A DNA stretch of 64,000 nt from Brachyhypopomus gauderio (GCF_052324685.1 NC_135223.1:21319869-21383868); one strand, 5' to 3'. Shown: positions 11,906-26,229, counted from the stretch's first letter. Numbers and translations: made by a program. Notes: a model not told the origin generated them from the sequence alone.

Positions 11906-14900
11906 CCCTAAATCATGTAATAATTGCGAATTTACTCATAAGCACAGGGATGGTGAAGTGAAACTTTACATTTTAAGAGCATGTTCAGGTATGTTTAATT
12001 GAGAAGAGTTGTTAGAATGGTATTTGAAATATCAACATAGATATTAAGTTTCATGAATAGAGGAGATCGAAGAAAAACTAGTTCACATATTGGGCAGGTT
12101 AACATATGGGAACATAGAATTCAACGCATTAAAGTAGAACGTGTCGGATGTTATGATTAGAAATGTATGGTAAAAACCACAGTTACTTCATTCACCTTAT
12201 TTGAAACTAACTGAATATGACAACCATGTTTTATATGTTTAAAAAAAATGCATATAAACAGTTCTCAGTTGACACTTCTTTACTTTGCAGCAACATAATG
12301 TGACAAAATACTGCTAAGGTTTTGATACATCTGGTGTATTGTTTAAAACGACCCTCACCAGCTACCACATATACTGTAGGTTGTACTACATATGTAGGTT
12401 GTAGGTGGCTACTTTATTAGATACACCTGTCTTGTAGATGCATTTCTTCTGTGTAGAATTACAAAATACAGCAACTCTGACATGCACCATTCATCTGTCA
12501 CCCCCTAGCAAATCTCACTGACCAGTTTCTACGGCAACACTGCTGACTAGATATTGGGTCAGTGGAGTATTCTCAGGCCAGCATGGCTGTGTCGAGGTAA
12601 TGTGAGTTGAAGTTTTGAGTGCTGACTGAAACCAGGTGATTAGGTACAATGTTGCTGAATCTGTACTGGCAAACACTCATTGTTTATGGTAGTAAAATAA
12701 TAATACAGCAAATGCATTATAGACTCTAATAGGACACCTATAGGTTTCAGCTATGTAGAACAAATGGTTCAAATTGAAGAAATGCCTCATATTATATCAA
12801 ATATCTTGTCAAAACAAGACCTTGAGAAGGTTATCCTTGCATAATATACTGTATTTCTAGCATTGTTTGGTTGACATTTGTTTTTGGTTCTTTTTGATAC
12901 TTGTGCCGTATGCATTTGTGTGTTCCTCCCTGTCTCCACCCCCTCATCATACACCTCACCTCTGATGCAGTGCACAACCCTAAAGCTCCCAGACTTCTGC
13001 TAGTGGACCTGAGTTTGAAAGAAGAAAGAAGAAAACCAGAGAGGGCGGGGGGACAATTTTAAGTTTTTATTTTGCCACTTCCCAAGTCCTGCCCTGGTTT
13101 CTGACTCTCGCTCTGCTTCTGGTTCTGTTTTGTCTTTCATTCCAGGTTCAGCTCCCTCTACAGTGCTGATCCAGCTGCCATACAGATACCATACCTGTCT
13201 TTGTTTCAGTCCATGTTTCACATTGTGGTCCGGTCCCATGACCACTCTTTGGCTCAGTGTTGATGGTGTCGAGTCCCTTGTCCAGTCCCCAGGCCCACCA
13301 TCCGTCCTGATGTCCTGTCCTCTGTTCCAGATCCTTTATTCCAGCCAGCTCTTGTGGCTGCTGTGGATGGTGTTTTGGGTTTAGCCTCTCAGTAACTGCA
13401 TGTTAGAGGAAGGACACTGTCACTGTAGCTTCATTTGTGTCTGTCTTGGCTCCTTGTGCAACTTATGCCATGTGCTTATGTTGTGGTTTGTTTTCGTCAT
13501 GTTATTTGTCAAACACCTCACCTGTATTTCCTACAGCACCTCCCAGTATTTACCTAGCTGTACTTTTGTTCCCGGTGTGAATATATTCCATGTTTTTGTC
13601 TCTTTGTTGGGTATTGTTAGTTTGTTGTTTAGTATGACAGTTTTCCTGTGCTAAATTATTATTACCCTGTTCTCCAAGTGAAGTGTTCACCTTGATTCTG
13701 TGAACACCTTAACTTAAATGTCCTGTTCCTGTGCTTCCTGCAATGCTTCATGTAATGTAATTGAATTGTAAGATTAAGTAGCTATAGAATGGGCTATGGA
13801 CATTGAGTTTTCCAGCTGCACAATGATTGTTACTTAAATGGCAAACCCCCAGATATGATTATTTCTTAGATCTCAGCTGCACTGGCATTGAGCTTTAGCC
13901 TGCTATTTAAATGTGAAAGATATCAGAGATGTGATATGGAATAAAACCAAATGTATGATCAGAGTAGCATATAATGCTATATATTCAGATTTACTCAGAA
14001 ACAGTCTCTATAGTGCTTCTACAAATGAAAGTGCCACCCAGGTTTGTATCTACCCCTGCCAAGAGACCTCCCCAAGAGGACCCTAAAACTGAGCCAGAGG
14101 CTGTTTTCACTGTCAGATATAAGATGCTTATGCATGCAAATATTAAAAAATAGACTTTATTAAGGTCGTAATTTTTATCAGTGTCTATCAGCCAATGGTA
14201 GTTAAGTTTGTCGTAATACCTCCAAGGCAGACGTCTGCACGGCCAATATAACGAGAGAACTGGGGATTATTGATATTTAATGATAGCTTTATGACTCCAA
14301 CTTTAGAGTTCTCAGAGTAGTGGGATGTGAATGTCAGAATAATATATGTGGATGTTCTTCAAATCCATCAAACAGAGAAGAACATAATTTTAAGAGCTGG
14401 GCCAACAATGGGGGAGAATGAAGCGTCCTGAGTATGTGATGAAATGAACCACCACCCCTTCTATTCAGTTAATAGCTTAAACATTTCTAGAACTTCCACT
14501 GGGAGCAATAAGTGTGCAAAAATCCCTGTGATCATATCTACATTAGGAATGTTTGGCTATGTGAATCTGAAAATACTATCTTTCTCTCAATATAGAACAC
14601 ATCGTTTATAGGCTGAATAAATTATGTGAATTTTGTGAAAATTAAACAATCATTTTCAAATATGAGACAATAGTGAGAAACAAATGTGTGTTGCTCTGGT
14701 TTGGAAATAACCATGACATTGATAAACACACGAGCAAGGCGATAAGGAGATAAACGCGAAGCAGCCCGTGTGGAAAACAGAGAGGCACGCCAAGCATTAG
14801 TACTGGGCAAGGGGTTAAACAGGGCAGGAGTGATGGGCTGCAGGTGCAGGCAATGATTCAATAAAAGGGTGAATAGGAGCTGGCGAGTGATCGAGAGCTA

Positions 14901-15749
14901 TGACGGGTGCTGGTTTGTGTCTGCTACTGGCTGGGTGCCACCCAAGGTGTCAATAACAAATGGATCATCTTCATCATTGCTGCAAATAGGCTTGCCTTAA
15001 CCTCACATAGCAAGATTATTTAAGTGTTTTCTTACAAAGATAAACTACTGTACATTAGACTTTAATAGAAATATTTTATTAATCTTGTAGAGGTTCCCAT
15101 TAGTGAAAGGTTGAGATCTCCTTGAAAGTGAAAGTGATCAGATACATTAATGAACACGTTCTACCAAAGTAAGGGTGTTTGAGGTTCCAAACTTACTTGA
15201 GGTGCTGTTCTGTTTACACGAGACAATATTTAGTCTATAAGACATATTATGCATCTTTATGAGTATGATAAGAATTGTCTGAAGTGTTTTAATGCTTTAT
15301 GCCAAGATCAAGACTGCACAAATTCGGTCTGATTTTGACAGTGCCTGTAGAAGCCAACACATTTCCACTGTGGGTCCCAAGTATGAGCAATGGGAATGAG
15401 AACATTGTAGTGTCACATCATTGAAGAACAACAATGTTGCATCTGGAATGTTACATTAAGCCTTGAAAAACGTAGCTATAACATGTTCCTTGATAGCCAT
15501 GATTGACGTTTTTCTTTTTATCTTCCTCCCTAACAACCTATGAATTCATGCAGAAAGTGAATGATGATTGGTCATCAAATTTGTAGTATGGCCAGTCTGA
15601 TCACCAAGACTTTATGACAAAAGAATTTATGACATTTTGATTGGCTAATCTATCCTATAGTGACCATCATGAAAGACAAAACTTGTTTTACCCTCCAACC
15701 ACAAATGAATCTTGTGTATGTTACAAATTCCTGTCATACCAACCACAAT
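11906..15749. other. Intergenic DNA; no gene seen
   Basis: The stretch at 13.0-13.7 kb is more GC/CT-rich than its surroundings. In style it resembles the fish repeats seen at 26.4-26.8 kb, but no terminal repeats or transposon protein could be found. The rest is AT-rich and unassigned. Confidence 0.4.
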
Positions 15750-15751
15750 TA

Positions 15752-17369
<1,618 letters not shown>

Positions 17370-17371
17370 TA

Positions 17372-18397
17372 TATTATGGCAACTTTCCTTTCATATTTGG
17401 ACTATGCTGATGTATTATATATGCAAGTTTCAGTTACCACCCTAAAGCCATTGGATTCAATTTATATTCTGCTCTCAAATGAGATGTTTCAAGACACATT
17501 CCATGTTCTGAACCCAAAATACCTGTTATACAGATTGTTTGCTTTATTTTTTGCTTGTTGGTTTTGTCTCTTGCTTGTGGTTTTTTGTACCTGTTTTACT
17601 CTTAGCAAGTTGTTGTCATCCTATTAATATATATTACATTTTCTTCTCTGCATCATTGCCATTTAAGTTTTCCCTGAATGTACAGTATGTCAACTCTAAA
17701 TAAAAGTTAAAAGACTAAAATAGTCACCCAAAATAGTAAATGTACCTCATGATTGTCACAGCATGTTCATCTGTAATATTTAACCCAAAGTTACAGCCAT
17801 TTTAGAGACAAATTTTCAGAAACATCTGTCTGTGACGATTCTGTCTGTGACTGACCTCACAGTTACCCATGAACAGTTAACCATTTCACAGTTATTTATG
17901 AATATGATCTATTTTTATCTATAATATTTTGGTAATAAACCTTAATTAAAATCAAGTTTTAGTATATTCACAAAGAACACTGAATCAGTTTGTTAATTAA
18001 GTCTTAGCTCTTGCCTTTCCACATATTAGGACTTTCATTTCAAAAGGTGCTCTAGAGGCACTATGGTTTGAGAAACCTTGGAACATTTGAAACTTATAAC
18101 CAAATTACAATAACGTTACATATGATTGAAATTTGTCCTATAAATTATTGACCGCCCTGTCTCAAATACATAGCCTCAGCTGTGTTCAAGAATCCCTAGC
18201 AAATGCAAATATGCCAACACTATCAAAGATAAATCAGAAACAAAGACGTCATGTCGGTAATTTAGTTCAGCTCGTAACATCAAAATTAAAACCCAGTGTT
18301 CCAAAAAAGTCCACAGTAAGTTGATCTGTCTCTCCAGCTGTCTCGGGGTTAGCACAGGCAGGATAGCACAGGCAGGATGTGATTCAGACACCTTAGA
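17372..18397. other. Intergenic DNA; no gene seen
   Basis: This is AT-rich sequence without a recognisable coding exon. The short frames at 17376-17627 and 18133-18324 match nothing I know. Confidence 0.5.
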
Positions 18398-18405
18398 GTC
18401 CGAAA

Positions 18406-18605
18406 CAGTGCGGAGCTAGACTTTTTTTCAAGGGGTGGCCAAAGGTTGAGCAAGGTTTTATCAGAGGGGTCCATATAAAATGATGAACAAAAGGAAAGAA
18501 ATATTTTCTCTTAAATGACCATTTCCAGTGGGGTGGCAGTAGGAGTGGCAAGGGCTCTGTTGGGTGGTAATCGCCACCCCTGCCCCCCCTTTGGCTCCGC
18601 CAGTG
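18406..18605. mobile_element. hAT-type MITE, 200 bp, with 8-bp target duplication
   Basis: The ends are imperfect inverted repeats: left CAGTGCGGAGC and right, reverse-complemented, CACTGGCGGAGCC. GTCCGAAA flanks both sides (18398-18405 and 18606-18613), an exact 8-bp duplication as expected for the hAT superfamily. There is no coding capacity, so it is nonautonomous. Confidence 0.85.
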
Positions 18606-18613
18606 GTCCGAAA

Positions 18614-19589
18614 GCTCAAACAGACATTGGGTTATCAGTCCAACAGAGCTCTGCAATAGTACCTCTATAAACAATTCTTAAAAATGTGTGAATCAAGGGA
18701 CAATTAAGGTCAAATGACATTTGTTTTTTAAACGTTATCTTGATATCAAAGCATTTTAGTACTGAAGTAAATTCATTATCGATCATATTTTCATGATTAT
18801 TTGTTTGAAAAATACTTTTGCTGAAGACTGAATGCATGTTTACTTTCAACATTTGAAAGTTTTTTTTTTCCTCTATTTTAGGCGAAATGCTAAATAAAAC
18901 ATAAATTCTAGTAAATTGAAAACTTAGTCTTAACATTGTAATATGTGGACAAGTGACAGTGAATTAATGTAAATACACATTCACATAGTTACTGCCCTCT
19001 GGCCTGTATTAACAATGATAAAGGTTTTAAACAGACATCTGGGGCATTGGTTCTCAACACTGTGGACCTAGTCATCTAGTGTTTACTTTCACACCTGATT
19101 CATCATCAAGGAAGTTTTTCCATGAGCTAAAAGGTTCAACGGAACAGAGAAAAATTCAACATTTTTTCAAGGTAGTCAGTTCCCAGGCCTGGGCTGAGAC
19201 TTGTGGACGCAGGCTGTCTACTCTGCATCATTTATCTTCACCCCCTGGAGGGCCCTGAAACTACATGGACTTGATGTTGCTAGAGGATCATTTGTTTTTT
19301 TGTGATGTGCCTTTCTTCATATGTGTACCATAACGTAATACAGCATGTCAATTGATGAAAATTTAATTCCCCCACAATAATCTCCCCAACAGTGCCTGAT
19401 ATTTTATTAACTTAATAATTATTTTAAACAAGCTCCATGAATTTACCACTAGTGGAAAAAAAATCAATTTTTTAGTAGAACACTTTTGCTGCTTAACTTT
19501 CTGACTATCGACATGCCACTTTAGTCCATACAATGTAGTGCATATTATTTCAAGATCTATAAGTAATTTGCCAATACCAATAGATAATT
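18614..19589. other. Intergenic DNA; no gene seen
   Basis: This is AT-rich, and no exon, RNA or element was recognised. Confidence 0.5.
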
Positions 19590-19845
19590 GTCGCTGTATG
19601 GAGGCCCCCTGCTGGTCGCGTCCGTCAGTGTTCTATGTCTGTCCTATCTTGTTGCATTGTATTCGTCCCTCTGGGGGTGGGGGGGGGGGGGGTGGATGGA
19701 GGGGCGTGGCTTATTAGGGAGTTCGCCACCAGACGGTTGTTTTCGGTCTATATACAGTATGTCCTTGTCTATGTACCAGCGGAATGCTGGTTATTGTATC
19801 CTTCATTTGGAGTATGCCACGGCTTTTGCGTTGGTGGTAAAGAAG
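19590..19845 (+). repeat. Interspersed repeat family A, copy 1 (truncated)
   Basis: It shares ordered words with copies at 27.5 and 42.1 kb: GGxCCCCTGCTGGTCG-like start, TTGCATTGTATTC, a GGGGTGG region, then GCTGGTTATTGTATCCTTC and GGAGTATGCCACGG. It contains a G-run at about 19678-19691. The 3' end found in the other copies (a GCCCGTCAC terminus) is missing and replaced by A-rich/CAA sequence. There is no protein; the superfamily is unknown. Confidence 0.65.
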
Positions 19846-19979
19846 AAGCTCAAATACAAAAAAAAAAACAACAACAACAAAATGTTAGAAATAGACACAA
19901 ATGCTGAAAGCACTCTTTGGTAATCCCTTATGGCTTTCTTGGTAGTGAAACGCGAAGCACTGGATGCAATATCCTATGG

Positions 19980-20112
19980 CAGGGGTCGGCAACCTTTGAG
20001 ACATGGAGTGCCAACTTTAACCTGATTTATTTCAGCGGTCGTTTTCTGTGTGGTCCTAGCGTGCCGCGTGCCAGTGATTATGCCTCGGCGTGCCATAGGT
20101 TGCCGACCCTTG
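19980..20112. mobile_element. hAT-type MITE, 133 bp, with exact 8-bp target duplication
   Basis: The left end is CAGGGGTCGGCAACCT. The right end, reverse-complemented, is CAAGGGTCGGCAACCT. TCCTATGG flanks both sides (19972-19979 and 20113-20120). The CAGGGGTCGGCAACC terminus is typical of Charlie-like hAT elements. It is nonautonomous. Confidence 0.92.
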
Positions 20113-20120
20113 TCCTATGG

Positions 20121-20488
20121 GATAAGGTAGGAGAGAAATAATGAAAAGATTAGGCTATTAGATTAGGCTAATAAACTGGTGATTGGGAGTGACAATGGAC
20201 CTTTGAGAAGGAGGTTTGTGCTGGTGTTTATCTACATGTATGTGAGTAGGTATGTCCCTTTATCTGGGTGTCTGTTTTTTATTATTTTACCATTTGTATT
20301 AAAAACAGTACAATGTGATATAATTTCAATTAATAAATGCATATTAGAATGTCTAGTTTTAATCTTTGGATAACTGTTGAAATAATATTGGTATGTTTTG
20401 GCAAATACTAAACATGAATTCAGTGTAAATTCAATGAGGGTCTCTCTCTGTGTCTCTCTGTGTTTCTGTTCTCTCTCTCTCTCTGTGC

Positions 20489-20520
<32 letters not shown>

Positions 20521-21975
20521 AATGGTTGTAATTTGGGTCAAATGTACTAGTTGAACATGATTTATTATGTTTAATGTATTACTTAACAAAAATAGAATTA
20601 AGATAATGCACTAAATGTGTGCTAACAACCTGGCCTGTTTAGATAAATACTATGAAACAATTCCAACTCGTTCACTTTGCCCATTCACTCAACAGAAGTG
20701 TTGCAGCTGTAAAATTAACAGGCGGCTTCTGGGCCAACATCAGAGAAAGTTGTCTGTTTTCTTGGTATTCCCAGTCTACAATTTGGAATTCACTAGTAAT
20801 GTAGTGCTGCTTTGTGTCTTTTTATTGGAAGACCACATTGAATTAAAAGGTGTCCCATAAAGCTGTCATTCAGAACTACCAAAATATTTAAACCAGTCTT
20901 AAAACCTTTACCCTTACACCAAGAGGCTTGTTGTCATTTTGTTTTCCATATAAAAACTATGCATGCACCTGGAATGCATACAACAATGCACAATTTTCGA
21001 GCGATCTGTATTTATTTAAAAGGTTGGTGTTAACACGTTTAAATCTATTATCGTTGATATCTTGCTGCAAGCCACAAACCCAAGAACAGACTGGCTTGCG
21101 GCTCAACTGCTGCTGGAGAGAAACAGAAAGGAACAAACATGCATTCCTGTCAGGTCTCTCTCAGTCAGGGTCATTTGCTATTCCAAGTTTGTTTTGAGGA
21201 TTGCATGAGAACTTTTAAAGGTTTGTTGTGGTTTGGCATGGTTATCTGTGTTATCATTATTAACATAAGAGTATTAATTAAGCATTGCTTCATAAATCTT
21301 TACTGTTCATTAATTCTTTTTTGCAGACTTGAAAGAAAATGATTTTCCTGAAAATGCAGGGTCATGGCCATGTTTTTACCCTGCACATAGTGCTATGGAA
21401 AGTCAGCATGATGAGGGCATTCCACATTACATGATGTGTCATTACTACTAGAAAGTGCCTTAACCATTCCGCTTAATATGGTAAGGATCAGCTGGAATGG
21501 TATTAAAAGCCTGCAGTCAAATTGAACTCAGTATTTATGTACTTATTTTGCATCCTACAAAACTACACTTCCAGGCAGGCCTCCGGATATCATTTTGTTT
21601 TCCACTAGCAAAAGTGTTACCACTTGTGTTCCTTCCTTCCCAGTTAAGACCAGACTTAGACGTTTTCAAGACTTGGACTTCTCACTGCGTGGACCTTGGT
21701 GTCGTACTGAAAAGGATTAAATAGAAGAAAGTCTCTAGTTTTCTCCACTATTCAAAGCAAATAGGTCTTGGATAAAAGTGAACATTATTGTCACATTCTG
21801 TTGTACTGATACACTTGACAATCTTAAGTTATCAATCATATTTGGTTGTATAAAGATAGAATAATCTAGTATGAGAAGGATTCAGCATTTATTTTAACAC
21901 AGATGCTTCTCTCCTGCTTTTGATGTCCAGCTCTTATTCTAACTATGTCTTAAATTAAAAAAATTAAGTGCAAGA
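20121..21975. other. Intergenic DNA with a CT-rich microsatellite
   Basis: An interrupted (CT)n tract lies at about 20441-20518. No gene was recognised elsewhere in the stretch. Confidence 0.5.
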
Positions 21976-22025
21976 GGGTTAGGGTTAGGCTAGGGTTAGG
22001 GTTAGGGTTAGAGTTAGGTTAGGGT
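21976..22025 (+). repeat. Interstitial telomere-like TTAGGG repeat
   Basis: About eight GGGTTA units, some degenerate (GGCTA, GAGTTA, a 5-bp unit), span roughly 50 bp. This is the vertebrate telomere motif in non-telomeric DNA. Confidence 0.85.
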
Positions 22026-23134
22026 GAAGATAACAGGCCTACATCATGGAAACCTCACAAATTTTAGCTGGGATGTCATCTGATTTATACAACAACGTTG
22101 TTCTCAAGAATAGTTTTTGTGATTGTTAGTGAGTCATGTATTACATTTTTTTTTATGAAAAAATACAACAAACGTAAGCTTAGGTTTTCCTCAAAATACA
22201 TAACATTTAAGCAGCCAATCGGATTACACCAAAGTATGCTTAAGTGTGTGCTTTGCCATTTATAAATAAAAGGTTACAGCAAAGTCTGATGAGAACACCC
22301 CAATAAAATCCCTTTAACCTGCATGTGAATAGATGAACACAGGAATGTTATGGGAATTATTTCCTTTGAAATTCTTCCCATTGCTTCAAGCTAAGGATTG
22401 ATTGGGCTGGAAACTTTGTGCCCAGAATATTTGCAACTACCAACATGTGCTTGCCACATTGTTACACATATGACCAGATAAGAATGTTAGCTGCAGCTTC
22501 ATGCATTGGCTTCCAGGTGTCTTACACCTCTTACCAGGCAAGGAAGAATTTTATGTGCTGCATTTGTCCATTTTACTGTTTATTGGATGTATGAGGAAGA
22601 TTGAAGTCAATAACCTCAAAACAATCTAATTGTTTCAAAGCTTGTGCAGTTTTATTGGATTCTTTGCCAATAGTACACATATTTATTTCCATGTTAGTTG
22701 GTGGGCTGTGCATGGAGCCTTTGGTTTCCAGCTGTTTTTTGTTTGTTTGTTTGTTTGTCTGTTTGTTTGTTTGTTTATGTTGTTATCTTAATCCAATACA
22801 GAAGCTGGTTGTTCACAGAGTGCCGTATCTAAGCATGTTAATGGAAAGTTGAGTGGAAAGAAAGTGTGGTACACTGTAAAAAAAATACAACTTAAGAATT
22901 AGTTGTCTGTACTTGAAATAGTTAGTTGTTGACTCAAAAGTAGACAAATTCAGTTATTAACAATTTGCTCGCGCACTGTGCAGGCAGGAAGGAGTGAGCG
23001 GTAAGGAGAGTTTCATGCTCTGGCCTGAAGTTTGGACTTCTCTACAGACTGACTGAAGTAAGTAGAAAAAATGTTTCATACAGTGTTTGAATGTTGATGG
23101 CAAAGTACTAGTAAAAATGCCGTTGTGTTAAATG
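22026..23134. other. Intergenic DNA with a GTTT microsatellite
   Basis: A (GTTT)n tract with one GTCT interruption lies at about 22738-22778. No gene was recognised. Confidence 0.5.
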
Positions 23135-23720
23135 ACCTAAAAGGAACTGGACTGTTGCTCAGTGGTCCAAGGTGTTGTTTTCAGATTAAATGAAATTTTG
23201 CATTTCATTTGGAAATCAAGGTCCCAGAGTCTGGAGGAAGAGTGGAGAGACACACAATCCAAGCTGCTTGAGGTCTAGTGTGAAGTTTCCACAGTCAGTG
23301 ATGGTTTGGGGAGCCACGTCATCTGCTGGTGTAGGTCCACTGTGTTAGATCAAGAGCAAAGATAGCACAGCAGTCCACCAGGAAATTTTAGAGTATTTCA
23401 TGCTTCCCTCTGCTGACAAGCTTTTTGGAAATGGAGATTTCATTTTCCAGCAGGACTTGGCACCTGTCCACACTGCTAAAAGTACCAATACCTGGTTTAA
23501 TTACGACGGTATCACTGTGCTTGATTGACCAGCAAACTCACCTGACCTAAACCCCATAGAGAATCTATATAGTATTGTCAAGAGGAAGATGAGAGACACC
23601 ACACTCAACAATGCAGATGAGCTGAAGGATGGTATCAAAATAACCTGGGCTTCCATAACACCTCAGCAGTGCCACAGTCTGTTCACCTCCATGCCTGATC
23701 ACCTTTGCCTGGTTTTCTGG
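23135..23720 (+). pseudogene. Broken Tc1-family transposase fragment
   Basis: The plus strand reads as the C-terminal catalytic half of a Tc1-like transposase. In order come a WRKSGETHNP-like stretch, QSVMVWGATSSAG, then IFQQDLAPVHTAKST and [13 protein letters not shown], ending near TPQQCHSLFTSMP. In-frame stops interrupt it, for example after GVGPLC and before PANSPDL. The N-terminal half and inverted ends are not recognisable. It belongs to a different Tc1 lineage from the intact copy at 16 kb (QQDLAPVH versus QQDNDPKH). It is a dead, 5'-truncated relic. Confidence 0.88.
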
Positions 23721-25265
23721 CTTTATTTCTTTTGACTGCTGCCTGTTATTCTGATTTTAACTCTCTCTGCAGCCAAGTGCTTTGTTTGTACATGAAGTTA
23801 TGTATTTCACAAAACCATATCAGATTCTTCATATACGGTCATCGCATTATAATATATGAATATTATTTCAGAGTAACCTGTTATTGCTGACGGGAACAGG
23901 AAATCTAATAATGTTTTCATATAAGCAGATCTACAAGCATGCAATGAGATTATTTTATGGGTGGTTTGTTAGTAACACAAGATGATCTCCTATTTTTCAG
24001 CTTGATAGATATTTTTTGTATTACTGCCAGAGTATTTGATGCATGTGCAAGTGACATTCTCAGTTTAATAGATCAAAATACTATTTAGAAATGTGAGTCA
24101 AGCCAACATTTTCATTTTGCTGATTCTGTTGTCAAAGTGTATTTAATCAGGACAAAATCTTTTTGCAGTAGATTGTCAAATATTTTCTCAGTGAAACTGT
24201 TCATCTGAAAAGCATTCAATCTTTAATCAGTCAATGGACATCAACCAAAACTGAACATAATTTATTTTGTAGGTAAAGTGATTTTAATTTGATGTGTTTA
24301 TTAGTTTCATGAACAGAGTTTCCATTTATTAATACAGCTTGTTGTATATAATAAAATTAAATAAGTTCTAGCAAATGGCTAACCCAAAATATTTAACCCG
24401 TCTGAAGTTTCCAGACTGCTGCTGGGAAAATGTCTGTCTGATCTCTGTTGTAGCTCTGTTCCTTCCTACAGCAAAGATACATTCAGTCACCTGGAAAGCT
24501 AAGCCTTAGGATTTGGACATGGTCTGTGTCCTTACTTCACTAATAATACTCACCTCATGGAGGCAAAGGCAATCTAAGGTGAAGGTGGAGGCCCTGAGTG
24601 GTGATGCTGTAAAGCAGCTGAAGTAGCTGGCTTTTGTTCAAGAGGATGATCTATATTGGTTGGTGGAACATAAAACAATAGGTCAGGGAGGGTTGTGCCA
24701 ACTTGATGAAAGCCTAGACAACAATCAGGTATCGGCAAGACTCTATTGATCATAAACAGATGCACTGAGGAGTGATGAACTAACAAGTTGGACACAGGAC
24801 AAATTCTTTCGAAGTTCTTTCAGCATCTGCAGTATTAATCCAGATTCCTTTTCTTTTTATCCAGAAAGGAGCAAAAGGCAGTTATCCAAAGTAATGCTTT
24901 ATGGGTTGATGTATTTCACTATCTGTTAACCTTTGTCCATTACATAAAAAAATTGCCGTGCAGTATATAACCATAAAAAAGTATTTTAACATTACCATAA
25001 AGGCACACCAAGTAGTATTTTACCACCTTCTAAGACATGTTGTAGAAATGGGTTAAGTACATGGAGTTTGAACTTATCCAGAAATGAGATCAAGCATTCC
25101 ATGACAACATTAGCAAAGATCCAGGCTGGTTAGACTCTCGTGCATGGCCTCATATGAAATCCTCACCACATTAGATATGTCTGACAGCTCCATTTTAGGG
25201 ATCACACAGAGAATCTTAACACAATCAGATTTTACACAATACAGCCCTGGTCTGATATATGATTG
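23721..25265. other. Intergenic DNA; no gene seen
   Basis: This is AT-rich, and neither coding homology nor element ends were recognised. Confidence 0.5.
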
Positions 25266-25273
25266 CCTGAGAG

Positions 25274-25406
25274 CAGAGGTGTATAATCCAGGTTCAGAAA
25301 GTAAAAGTCCTCACCAGGATATTGCTCAAGCTTGCTAGATTTTCTAATTAGTGAGCAAAATCCTGGTGAGGACTTTTACTTTCTGAACCTGGATTATACA
25401 CCTCTG
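25274..25406. mobile_element. Palindromic hAT-type MITE, 133 bp (family B, copy 1)
   Basis: The arms pair over about 50 bp. The left starts CAGAGGTGTATAATCCAGG, and the right ends with its reverse complement (CCTGGATTATACACCTCTG). The arms continue through TTCAGAAAGTAAAAGTCCTC. The loop centre contains TCAAGCTTGCTAG. Flanks are CCTGAGAG (25266-25273) and CTTGAGAG (25407-25414), an 8-bp target duplication with one mismatch. It is the same family as 34.4 kb. Confidence 0.9.
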
Positions 25407-25414
25407 CTTGAGAG

Positions 25415-26126
25415 GAGCATTAGATAAACTATGTAGCAGACAGTAAGAAAATGAGCTAGGCTACTTGTCTATCTATAATAGTTATATGTTCTGCAAACCA
25501 AGGAAAATGTGCACCTATTATACACTAAATGTCCCTGCCAGTCCTTTGTAAATTTGAAGGGAAATACTTGGCATCCCTCCAACAAGTCAGCTGGCTTATG
25601 TTTACAGTAGAGGTTTTTAATTTTATTTTTGTAGACCGAGTTGTTTATTTTTCTTTTAGTTATCAAGAGAGTTAATACGAATGTCAATCCTGTTAGTGTA
25701 ATATGGGAATGTTTTTGTAAAGTGCACCAGTCAAACTTTATATTTGGTTTATGAATGAACATGTCTCCACTGTATATACTATGCTAAATAATTTGCTTAC
25801 CTTATCCAAAAAACTTATTTTTCTTTCATGTTGTCACGTAGGACTGTGGAATAAATAACACTGTACACTTTGCACACAGTCAGATCACTGTACAATTTTT
25901 TTTCTGTGGCCCTCTATGAAGGATGGCCTTCTTGCCAAATTCTGAGAAAAAACTTTAAATCGATAAATCAAAAAGCTGAACAAATAAAAACTGCTATAGA
26001 TGTAGTACCCATAATGGTGCCCTTACAGAACTGAGGTGCTACTAACCCAAAGCAATTTACAAAATGCTGACACCTAGTAGTGCAAAATAAATATAAGCTA
26101 CAGTGCATTATATATACCAGACAGGC
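25415..26126. other. Intergenic DNA; no gene seen
   Basis: No gene or element was recognised. Confidence 0.5.
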
Positions 26127-26229
26127 GTGGGTTTCCCGAAACGTTCGTAGCGCTAAGTACTTCGTAACCTCATATGAAACGTACGAGGTTAAGAAGTACT
26201 TAGCGCTACGAACGTTTCGGGAAACCCAC
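26127..26229. repeat. Near-perfect 103-bp palindrome (MITE-like)
   Basis: The left arm begins GTGGGTTTCCCGAAACGTTC and continues TAGCGCTAAGTACTTC. The right arm is its reverse complement. Even the inner CATATGAAACGTACGAGG region folds back with few mismatches. It is unusually CpG-rich for the area. No clear target duplication was found. It looks like a foldback MITE, superfamily undetermined. Both strands read as nearly the same peptide, a consequence of the symmetry. Confidence 0.85.

Noticed and set aside
11406..12002. 198-codon open frame
   Set aside because: It crosses a LINE-like noncoding 3' tail and AT-rich DNA, with no reverse transcriptase or other motif.
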